Position numbers and translations under genes: made by a program
Part shown: piece after piece, positions 32,701 through 44,700 of the stretch
Layout: each line of letters starts with the position of its first letter
Numbering within the stretch: position 1 is the first letter of the stretch
Notes under the pieces: model-generated
What the model saw: the letters and a program-made list of their open reading frames with translations, nothing else
The model's database searches: none
Told to the model about the DNA's origin: nothing
Origin: Numida meleagris
Taxonomy: Eukaryota; Chordata; Aves; Galliformes; Numididae
NCBI RefSeq assembly: GCF_002078875.1
Contig: NC_034411.1
Location: 186,001-250,000, forward strand
Length of the DNA: 64,000 nucleotides
Direction of reading: 5' to 3'

Positions 32701-35700
32701 TTTTTTTTTCCCCTGGGAAAATAACCTTGAATGGATATGGAGACTGTCAGACTTGTGTTCTATTAACGTTCTGTTAACTTGTGAGTGCCAGAACCCAACC
32801 ACTGTCACTCAGATATTCTCCGGAAATTAACCCAGCCTCAAAAAGGGGTTGTTCAAATACAATCTCTTCAAAGACACAGACACTTTTTTTTTTTTTTTTA
32901 AAGATGGTCAGACTGCCCCAAGATGCTCCGTGTCAGCTGCTCTTCTTAGAAATGAAGAGAGGGATCTGAGGTCTGAGAGAGAGATGGATGCCTGGTATTG
33001 CACAGTGGTGTGAACAGACAGCCCGGTCCTAGGGTCCAGCTAGGGGAAGAAGATAAGCAGGCTTCCCACCTGCCAGGGGTGAACTTGTGCAGGGTGACAG
33101 TGACTGGACCTTCGTCTCTGCTTAGGGCAAAAGGAGAAGACTCCCCCTTGCTCCTGAAGTCCCACTAGCTAATAGATTTCAGGCTCTGGTGTGGGAGAAA
33201 GACGAAGGTATGGATAGTGGCTGAGAACCAGAAAGAGGTGATCACGTTAAGAAAGTCCAGTGGAGGACGTGAGTCATGGCCAGTGTTGCAAAAAAAAAGG
33301 CAGAAGGTCTTTGTAATTGGAGACTCTGTGCTGAGAGGCACTGAGGCATCCATCTGCCACCCAGATAACCACTCCTGGGAGGTTTGCTGCCTGCCAGGGG
33401 CCCACATTCAGGACATCAGGTAGAGGATACTGACTGTGATACAGCTGGAGGACTACTATCCCCTCCTGGTCTTTCAAGCTGGGTCACACGAGGCTGTGAC
33501 TGGGAAAATAAAACATAGCAAAAAAGACTTTATGTCCCTTGGGAAGATGTTGAAGGGATCAGGAGCGCAGGTAGTGTTCTCCTCACTCCTCCTGGTTGGA
33601 AACTGGGATCCAGGCAGAAGGAGGAGAACAGACCAGTTGAATGAATGGCTGCATGGGTTATGCTGCACCAGAGGCTATGGATTCTATGATTTAGGATGCA
33701 CTTTCAACAAACCAGGAATGTTGACGTGGGATGGTACACAATTGACAAGGAGGGGCAAGAATATACTAGGGAGCAAGCTGGCTGGGTTCATCATTGGGGT
33801 TTTAAATTACACCTGCTGGGGGAAGGAGGTGTACTGCTGAGTGACAGAGAACCAGGGAACGCTGTCACTTTAGGAAGTTGTGGGGTAAAAACTCAGATTT
33901 GTCCCGCAGGTTTCTGGGAGGGCTCCTCTGGGAAGGTAATGAGTCTGAAAACCCAGCTGAAGTACCTCTAAACCAATGCATGCGGTGTGGGAAATAAGCA
34001 GGAGGAGCTGGAAGGAGTTGGAAACTGTGGTGCACTTGGAAAACTTATGTTCTTATGATCTGAACTGGGGGAACAGACTCCCCCTGTTGTAAGGGCAGAG
34101 CAAGTCTGAGACTGCCTCGTGAGACTGAACGCGTACAAGTCTGTGGGGCCAGATGACATGCATACAAGGGGAGCTGGCTGATGTGGTTGTGGAACTGCTC
34201 TCCATCATATTTGAAAAGTCATGGCTGTCAGGGGAAGTCCCCGGGGACTGGAAAAAGGGAAACATCACTCCTATTTACAGGAAAGGGAGGAAGGAGGCTG
34301 GTGAGCCTCACCTCTGTGCCTGGGAAGATGATGGAGTGGATCCTCCTGGAAGACATGTTAAGGCACATGAAGGACAAGCAGGTGTTCTGTGGCAGCCAGC
34401 ACAGCTTCATCAAGGGAAGGTTGTGCGTGACCAATCTAGTGGCCTTTTGTGATGGAGTGATGGCACTGGTGGACAAAGGAAGGGCGAATGATGTCATCTA
34501 CCAGGACTTGTGCAAGGCCTTTGACATGGTCCCCTACCACATCCTTATCTCTAGATTGGAGAGATATGGATTGGAAGGGTGGACTATTTAGTGGATAAGG
34601 AATTAGCTGGAAGATTGCAGCCAGAGTGTTATGGTCAATGGTTCCATGTCCAGGTAAAGGCCAGTGATGAGCAGTGTCCCCCAGGGGTCCGTCTTAGGAC
34701 CAGTACTCTTTAACATCTTTATCAGTGACATAGATGATGGGATTGAGTGCACCCTGAGCAAGTTTGCTGGTGACACCAAGCTGAGTGGAGCTGTTGATAC
34801 AGCAGAAGGAAGGGATGCTGTCCAGAGAGACCCTGATAAACCTCGGAGAGGATCTAGAGGAGGGCAGTGAAGATGCTCAGAGGGCTGAAGCACCTCTCCT
34901 ATGAAGATGGTCTGGAGGAGCTTGGCTTGTTCAGCTTGGAGAAGAGAAGGCTCCAGGGAGGCCTCATTACAGCCTTCCAATATTTAAAGGGAGATTATAA
35001 GCAGGAGGGAGGGCAATGTTTTACATGGGTAGATAGTGATAGGACAAGGGGGAATGGTTTTAAGCTAAAGGAGGGAAGATTTAGATTAGATGTCGGGGGA
35101 AGTTTTTCACTGAGAGGATGGGGAGGCGCTGGCACAAGCCGCCTGGAGAGGCTGTGGATGCCTCATCCCTGGAGGTGTTCAAGGCCAGGTTGGATGGGGC
35201 CCTGGGCAGCCTGGTCTAGTGCTTGTTCTAGCGGCTGGCAACACTGCCCATGGCAGGGGGGTTGGAACATGGTGATCCTTGAGGTCTCTTTCAACCCCAG
35301 CCATTCTATGATTCTGTGAAATTAGTTTGAATTCTAGAACAAAACAATAAAAACAGAAAAACCCAACCCACTGCCTTACAACATTTTCATAAATTTGAGT
35401 TACTTCCCTCATCCCTTTCTGACAACTAGCACACCTATTTCTAAAAATAAAGTTTGTTAAATCAGGTTGAGGGTTACAAAGATAACGATTCCTGCACTTA
35501 AAATACTTATTCAGTATTTGGAATAAATTGCAAATAATAAATGTAACAAATATAGCACCTGTGAGAAAAACAAACTTTAAAACTATGATCCTAGTATGTG
35601 GTGGCACCTAACCAGAACTGAATAACTGACCTGAACATTTATTTTCTAAACACAAAACCAGCTGTTCAGAGTTCTTGCTTTTTTTTTTCAGTCTGTTATC

Positions 35701-38700
35701 AGAACATATCTTTCATTTCTGTTCTGGCAGCACTAAGGAACCTCTATAAAAAGAAACATGGTAGAAAGCAATGCCTAGTGTCTGTAATAAATGGCCTGAT
35801 ATTTTTTCAGGTATCTATCTATGGAACTTAGACTCACACCCTGGACATACAAGACCAGTTTTACTTCAGAATTACAAAAATTGAAATTTTTTTTCCTATG
35901 CATCTGATGAATTTAGAGTTTGAGCTGAAGGATTCACATAAAAAGAATATCAAATATACAATCAGTCATCAAATGCGTTATCAACATATCATCTGTAAGC
36001 ATGATAATACTGTTGTAAAACATAAATACTTAGCAAGCATTCTTACTCTTGGGTGAAGTGATGTTACTAATAATGCAGAAATTGAGAGTGTCAAGGTAGA
36101 GGCACTTACCTTGACATGTTCTGCCTCCTACTACCTGGTAACCTTCAGGGCAGACGCAGGAGAATTTTCCTGGTTCGTTCACGCATTGATATTGACATAT
36201 ATAACTGGAAGTTCTGCATTCATCAGTATCTGCAGAGAGCAGAACGTAGGGTTATTTTTTTTTTTGACATCTACTTTTCTACAGGATTAAATACAATGCT
36301 AGTTGCTGTTTCTAAGAGAAGAAGCAATGAGGTTGTTTTAAAGAATAAGTTCTCAAGAAACAGAAATGACTGAACACCTTGAAGTTGTCAACAGAAGGTC
36401 TAGCTGTACTTGTGTTACTGCTCATTCTCGAAACTGAGAAATAAGACATTTATTTGAGGAAGCTATATTAAGGGATATATTTTAGAATACTATTCTAAAA
36501 AATGACTGCTTCCACAAAAAGCAAATATGAGAAAAGCTAGCATAGGAAATAATGTTGTCTTTATATTTGTGTGCTATCCTAATGGAGTAGTCTTTTGGGA
36601 AAGAGGGCAAGGCCTCTTTTTTGTCTTCAAATAACATTTGATATATACCATTTCTTTTCTTTTTTTAATCCCTGTGTAACCATCAGCCCCTTGCCAGAGA
36701 GTTGTACTATGAAACAGATTTAAACACCGTATGTCATTGCCCAGAAATGAAATTAAACCAGTGAAAACTAGGGAATGGTTGGAAAACACTGTAATACCCT
36801 CCTAGTACCTCAGATTTGAGCCCAACTCTCGACTTTTTTCAGGGATTATCCTGAAGGCTGCATACTTGCTGCTCCCTGTTCTGTTCGCTTGCAAGTAAGA
36901 TTAGCTTAAGAAGCTTGGAGAGGAAGCATCTGTAATAGCTCTGCTGGCTTGTTTAGGAGGGCAGTGGTAAACCAGAAAGACCTCTTTGGCTCACAGACTG
37001 GTAGAAGGGATATGGGCTTTAAGGGTGAGATCATCCTGTGTCCAAAAGGAAATTAGAGGACCCCTGTGGAGGCTCTGGCAGAAGAAATAAAGTGTTGATT
37101 GTATAATCATCAGGAGACATGCTGTTTGTATACACAGGCTTGAAAGCACCTCAAAAGCCCAATTGTTGTTTCCCTACAATCAAAAATTTGAGGTTTTTAT
37201 TTTCCAAGGAACCTAACAGCACTCAGAATTTCAATTGTTTTTCGGTTTTCATTCCTTTCCAATTCATTTAATGGCCATCAGCATTAGACCACACACAGCT
37301 CAAGTGTTTGTGAAGCCTTATTCTCCCCAGCTGTGATCTGAACAGTAGTGCTGTCTGTCCTGTGTTGCCCTTCCTATTAAAGACAGCCAGCCATACCTAC
37401 ACATACCTGAATGAAGCTGCAGCTACTAAGGTGTGTATCCGCAATAATATTTGCAGCATCAAAGGAAAAAAAGCCAACTTAAGGTTTTTGGCAATGAAAC
37501 ACACCCACAGTGTGTTTCCACTTGAATTCTATTCATACACAGAGAGACTTCTGGGAAAATAAATCCAAAATGACTGCACTTCCAAGAAAAGAAAAACATC
37601 ACTTACCTTCACAGTTGATTCTGTCGCTGCTTAACTCAAATCCTGGGTTACACTGACAGATGAAAGAACCCAGTATATTGTAACACTGCTGCGCACAGGG
37701 GTTATTGGCATCACATTCATTTATGTCTGAAAGGAAAAATTGCAGGTCTTTATCTTTTGTACCTAGTAATTAGGCTGATCAAGTGGATTAGTCCTTAGTC
37801 TGGGTCTATTGCTTAGCTGAAGCTCAGCTGACTGTATCAGTACAGACCTGCAGTCACTGGAACAATGTCAAATGTATGCTTTACATTCCATGTAGAAAAA
37901 AAGAGTATTTTTCCAGGAATGAGAGTTATTCGAATGTGTACTGAATTATTCCAATAATGTTTAGTGTGGCTATTAAACTCCACATTCCAGCGTCTTTTTT
38001 TTCAGGTATAAAAATGCCAAGTCTATAAATAATTGATATAAGGGACACATACTGATAAGACCTCTCAGCGTGCGGTGGTTAAGATTTGAGCTATTTATTA
38101 CTCCTTAAATTTGGTCTTTTAAATACCATTACAATTACAACATGAGCCTTTCAGGCCAGTACAATTTTGCAGAGCTCTAAGGCCTAGCCCATCCAGGGGG
38201 AAGGTATGCCTCTAGGCTAGATTTTCCATGATGTGCCATCCGAAGGATGTATGTGAGAACACTGCAGTATGGGAAGAGGAGCAATTTAAATGCAAGGTTT
38301 ATGTAAGTAAGTGTAATCACGTTTGCAATTTGTAGTGCTCGTTTTTATAGGCTGATGACTAATTGTTGCTTCTTTGCTGCTTCCTTATTTTCCCTTGTGT
38401 TTCTTTCCTGCATATTTTCCATTCATATTTGTGCTCATCAGCTGTAATCATTAGTAGAGAGCTGCACTGTAAACAGTTTTTGAATTCGTAGCTTTTGCAA
38501 GAGCTTATATGTGTCAGCAACAGGCACCTCCAGAAACAACTAATAAAACTGCAAAAAAACCCCAACCCAACAAAGGACGAGGCATTCATGAGAACTAAAC
38601 CAATGAGGAGAATATTAATTAGCTATACGATCCTCCTGGTCCCGACAATGAATTAATAGGGGAGAACGGACTACCAAGCTTTTTTTCCTCCTTTTATTTG

Positions 38701-41700
38701 GTTTCTGGCAACAGTGCGAAGAACGTACATCATGACAATGCTACCAGAAGGAATAAATGAGCAAGCCAAAGCCACAATTCCGTTTGTTTCCCTTCCAAGA
38801 AATATTGACCCACTTTCAATATATGCAAAAGTTGTAAGACAAATGTGATCAGTACAGCTGCAAAGTATCACTTCTGCCAGATGACTGTTGCAGATGTGAA
38901 AGCCTGCCTTGATGCAGCAGCCATTCTTATACAGATTTCCTTGTTAAGATTTCCTTTACCTTTCCTGGTGGGAATATGACTTATTAGGCGGGGAGGCCAG
39001 CAAGAGTCAGAAGGGACTTCTCAGTGAAGCACCTAGCAAACTTGGAGCTGTCATACAGATTTGTAATTGAAAGAAAACGTCTTGAATTTGAGCCATGGTA
39101 AGGGTCAAATGAGTAACAACTTGTCACATGGTTATGTTCAGTCCACATGCAATATTTATCCTATTATTTGGTGGATAGCAATGAAAGCCTCTGTCACTGC
39201 AGTGTCTTGCGGTGTGCCTGTACGTGTGTGTATTTAGCCAGGGAGAACTCCCAGCCTTCTTCATCACCAATCTCTTGATTTTCACAGCCATTCTCATTCT
39301 ATTCCTAGTGGAGATCTCCGCTGTGTTAAAGTCAACAGCCAAACTGTTGATTTCCAAGGAGCTAGAATTTCAGATCCAACATAATGTTGCATGAGAAAAA
39401 AAAAACAAAAATGCTAAGAAAAAGGGGAACATAAACCTCCCTTACTGCTTAATCAGTACTAGGAACATGGAAGGCTACTGATCTTATTTCCTACTCTCTT
39501 CCCTAAAGCCTTACTTGGAATTTTGGAGGAGGAACGCTGGACTAAGCAAAACTTTGCTCAGGTTCTGTATGACTACTTACGTTTCTTAGCCCAAATCAGA
39601 GAAAAGCAATCTCCTGACTTCCTGTCCTCTCTTATTCCAAAACGTGAAATAAAAGCCAAAGAACAACAAAAATGACCACCAGGAAATGGAACACAATTTT
39701 TATTCTTTATGGATATTTTCAGCAACACTCTTGTCTTTTAGTACTGTTACTGAGAAATGTGTCTTTAAATCCTGGACAATTAACAGTTTTGCTTAAGAAA
39801 TAGCATCCTTCTACCAAGTATGTGTATTTAATATAAACTTATTCAGGACCTTGTACGTCAGCAGCCATATTTTCCTATTTTATTATTACGATCTCTAATT
39901 CCTTTACAACAGATCTTATGATTTCATACAGTCAGGACAGCCTCTCACTACAGCAACTAGTGTGACGTGTTGGTTGGTGTTTTTTTCCTTTAGTAAGCTG
40001 GGATAAAGACAATTCAATTGCAGTCATGGCAAGTCATGTGTCGCTGCTTGTCTCTACCAAGTGAGCTCGTGTGTAAGTGCATGTAAAGAAGATCTTACCT
40101 ACACAGGTGTGGTTGTTGGATGCCAGCTGGAAGCCAGCATTGCACTGGCAGTAATAGGAACCAGGAGTGTTTACGCATCGATGGTGGCAATAGGGAGGCA
40201 GGGTGCATTCGTCTACATCTGAGTTAGCAAAAAAGAGAAATTAACTTCAAATGGAAGCAGAGACATTCACAGCTGCTGTGTTATCCAACTGGAGAGTGAA
40301 ATGAACCTGATTAAAAGCAGAAAAAAAGCTAATGTGGGCTAGATATTGCTTCCACAGATCTTAATGGGAACGATGCTTTACCCTTTCTTTTCATTAACGT
40401 AAGTCTTTTTCACCGATTGTCTTCCAGCCTCTATTATCAATACACACGCCAATTTTACTTCTTATTCAGTTCCACAGTACTGGTTGTTTTTTGTTATTTT
40501 GTATAGGCAGAACCCAGAATGTTTCATTCAGCTTTTCAAAACCTTAAAATGTCTCATGATCACTCTCAGTGCTGACCAACACAGTGACTGCAACTCATGG
40601 CTCTTTTTTTTCATCCAGAAATTCACATGCAGCACGCTTAGCATATACTAAATCTTTTCAGCCCTGCTAGGAAAAGAATCCAAATTTTCCCTGTGAGGAC
40701 AGATGATTAGTGGCCCTGAAAAGGAAACAGATGGCTGTGCTTCCACGGGGATCCCCCAGAAACTGGCCGGGTTCCTGAGGGGCTGCTCTCACTCCCTTTC
40801 CCCTCCTGCATACCTCTGTGTACAGCAGCACCGCAGCTCCAGCACCTTCTGCTGTGCTCTGGGGCTGAGCAAGGCGAGCGCACCGGCTGGAGCTGCTGCT
40901 ATCTCAGGCAGCATTCTCTTTCCCTAGGCTCTCCCTGCAGATTAGCCCTGGTTGTGAGGTGGAGCAGGCTGCCTTTCAAAGCTTCAGCATTCCTAATGTG
41001 CATTGGAGCAGGGTTTTCACCTGCGAACCACACAAAACGTGCAACAGCCCATTCTTCTACCTCTCTGCGTTTTAGAAGGTTTCCTTACGCTCTGGAGGAG
41101 ATCCTGCCTGTTTGGCTGCAAAGTGATTTTTAAGCTATGTTGCAGTGCTGATCGTGCAGAAGTTGTCTTCAGTTATGGCCCGCTTGAGCCTGGTAGAGAA
41201 ACCCACGCCTGTTCTCTACACGTACACAATGGCAGATTTCAAAGGCTCAGCGCTCAGACAAATAAGACCAGTTTTCACTGGAACAAAGAAAGGCACTTCC
41301 CATAACCATGCCAGATCTTGAGTTTCCTACCTCCAGCTGTTTCCACCATAGCTGTGTTTAAAAAGAGGCCAAATTTTTTTTTTTTTTTAATTTTTATTAT
41401 GAGAAAAGTGTTTGTTTTAATATGAAGTGAAAAAATAATCATTAGAAGTTAACCCCTTCTTTGTCCGTTTTGCATCCGCTGTCAGGGGCTAATCTTAGTT
41501 TTGGATGAGTTTGAATGAAGAGGCTTACACTGGAAAGTTCCTGGCTATCCGTACAGTAGGGGTTGTTGCTGTAACTCCTTTGTTGCAGGGAAATTCTGAA
41601 GCAGAAATGGAATAAATCAGGAGGCACACAGATCTTGCAACCCTGAATTTACAGGACTAAGCTCTACAAATTGCTGTTGAAAGATTCAACAATATCGGTG

Positions 41701-44700
41701 CATAAGCAATGCTTTGTGTTCTAGGCCCTGTATTTCTGCATGGAAGTGCTTCCAGGATCACACTCTAATTCAATGGGAGTTTTCCTTGCAGGGTTAGGCC
41801 CTTGTGCTCATCAGCCCCATACAGAACTAAGTGCTAAGCATAATCTAACCAATTCTGCCAAATCTCCTGTTTGAAGTCATGCTGGAGTACAGTTCATTCT
41901 GCCTGCAGTCCTGTGCTTCAGGAAAGACTAACTTTGCAGTAAGTGAACAACCAAATGCATAAAATAAAATAATATGTAGAAGAAACGGTGAATGGTTAGA
42001 AATCAGTCCTTTTCTTCCTCAATCTTGAAGCCAAAGACGTCTGGAAAATTTTTGTTCAAATTTGAGAGAAACATTTCCTCCCATATGGAGAACCTCTATC
42101 AAGATCTGGCCCCAAGAACATTTTCTGGCTAAGTTGTTAAAAATAAAAAAATAAAAAAAAATCCCCAAAGACAGGCTTTATTCTGAAATGCTGACAGTAC
42201 TAAGTGCAGCAATGTACTTATAATTTAGGTCAGTGTGTAATATGTAACACAGGTGTTATTCTTGCTTTTGACCTAAATAAGAGAACGGAAATCTCACTTT
42301 CCAGACAACTTTATGTGTAGATTTAGAGGCATAAATGGATTCATGCATAGATATATGGGTGTATCTTACTGCTTTGAATGCTGTAATATATGTCCTGTAA
42401 GGCTTTCAAGTAGTACCTTGGACCTTGATATTAAAAGTGCTACTGCACAGCAGTTCTGTGTTCCTCAAAACAATTAGATAAAACCTATATATTTAAAACT
42501 CAATATATATATCAGTGATCTGTCAAAACTATTCTCGTGCCTACATTCCCAAACTGTTCATCCTCCTTTTGCACAGAGAACTGAGAAACATCAGATACAT
42601 CTGTGTTTATGCCAGTTTGTCAGTTAAGAGCCTGATGCACATCTTTAGAAAAGGTTTGGGGGGTTGATTTTTGCAGCCCTCAGCTCAGAACCCTTGAGAA
42701 AAGCCATGGCCAGAGATTTAAGTTAGACTGGATGTGTACTGAAGCTTCCCCAGTGTCCTTCCTGCAGCTCTTGGTAGGTAGTGGCTACCTACAGCCTTCT
42801 CAAGCCTTTTTGGAAGAGCCATAAATATTTCTGAAACTTTTTCAAGTGCAAGATCCTTAACATGAAGAAAATGAGGAAAACATGAAGTTCTGTTCCTGCT
42901 TTGCTGTGGACAAAAAAACCATTTTCTCCTAGGCTGCATAAAACCAGTCTTGTGTCTTACAAGAAGCGGTCTTGAATGTCACCTCATGATGTATACAGTT
43001 GATCCTCCTACTTTGCAGTTGTTTTTAATATCTCTTGACAGACCTAAGGCTTAGGACTGGAGTGCCTATAAAAGCATGTCATCCATTGAAACCATGATTA
43101 AAGAGGTGCTACAGGCTGAAGGAGGACTGCAGGAACAGAGTAATGGCACTTTTGCATAATGTCCCCAAATGAGGATGGAATAGGAAAGATGCAGTGTTTA
43201 TGCTTCGCTTGGATTTAATTTCATGCTATACTTGTATAGGTCCCAGAGGTGCCGATGGTTTATTTTGGCCCAGGGAGTAAAGCACAGTGGTTTATAAGTT
43301 GCAAATACACTTGCATTCAGAGTTTCCATCTCTCTCACTTATACTCATTAAACAGACTGTGCATGGGGGCTGTGCGGAGCAGGGATTAGGTCCGTGTGAA
43401 GGTAGTGCTCTGTCCTGCAGATCTGGATTCAAATCTCACTGAGGTCAGTGGAAAGACATGCTTTAGTTTGCTGCTATCGTAGACTTATGACTGTATCTGG
43501 GACATTAGGCAATGCCCCAATACAAATAATAAACACAACGGTAACTATTAAGAAACTTAATCTTGTGAAGTTCAATTCCAAGTGTTGATTACACTCAAAA
43601 TAGTTTCTAGTTACATGTTTTAGTGATTAATTATTTTGATAACGCCATTATTCCATTGCATTTCAAACATAAACAACTTCTTGACCCATCTGTTTTATTA
43701 GAAAAGGTTGCAATTTCAAGTAATGAAAGAAAATAATGTAGGCCGGAGGAAGACTTACCAATGCATTGCTCCCCTCGTTTCTGATAACCTGGAGGGCACT
43801 GGCAGCTGAAGGACCCTCTGAGATTGACACACACTTGGTCAGCTCTACAGTTATGAGTTCCTGTAGCACATTCGTCTATATCTTTACAAAAACAGCAAAT
43901 ACAAGATAAGTCACAAAGCTCACTGGAAGCATTTAACCTGATGAAATGTTTTACCTATTTTCAAGCTATCTACAAAGGAGGGCAGCAAAGTTCAGCTACG
44001 CCAAAGATGGAATCTCCAAGCTTATTCCATTTGCAGGATATCAACTTTGATCGCATTTCTCATAGTTTTTAACCGCATTTGAAAATATTTCCAGATATAA
44101 TCATTTAAAATAATTTTTTTTTTGGTCAAATAGCATTATCATTTGTACTTCTCACTATAAAACTTTCTGAATGTGTCTTGCAGCTCCCATGCTGCTTTAC
44201 CCATTTGGATTTTTTTTCCATGCTGACTGTTCTATGCTGAACTACTCCAGAAGACTTCAACGAAAGCAGCTCAGCTCTTTCTCAAGAATGAGATGATTTA
44301 GAAATATTCTGTGAATGTCATAAAGGACTCTGGTGATCTCTTTTTTTTTGCGTGGTTCCCATGCTCCACATTTCTGAGAGGGACTTGGAACTTGGTATGT
44401 GGTGGCCTTCTCATCAGGAAGAGATCTGCCTCTTGTCATTCCCATGAAAATTCCCTTAATTCAGTCAGTCTGGTCAAGTATTTGGAAATGGTGTTATGTC
44501 TGTATTTGAGCAGTAGAGCTAAGAATGCAAAGACTAGAGCAGTGCTTTTCTGTGTAATTCAGGCAGCTTTTCATTCACACTAAACGCAGCCTTATACAAG
44601 TATAAAAACATTCTGGCTTTGCCTATTCGTTATAACTGCTGGAGGTACTTACATGCAATTAAAGTGCGTGTGCTGACAAACAGCTTGCTTCAAATGGAGC

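Noticed and set aside
38671..38871. 66-codon minus-strand frame faintly recalling the last membrane segment of a receptor
   Set aside because: The conserved seventh-helix motif (PxxNPxIY) is absent and no other receptor segments lie upstream; probably chance.
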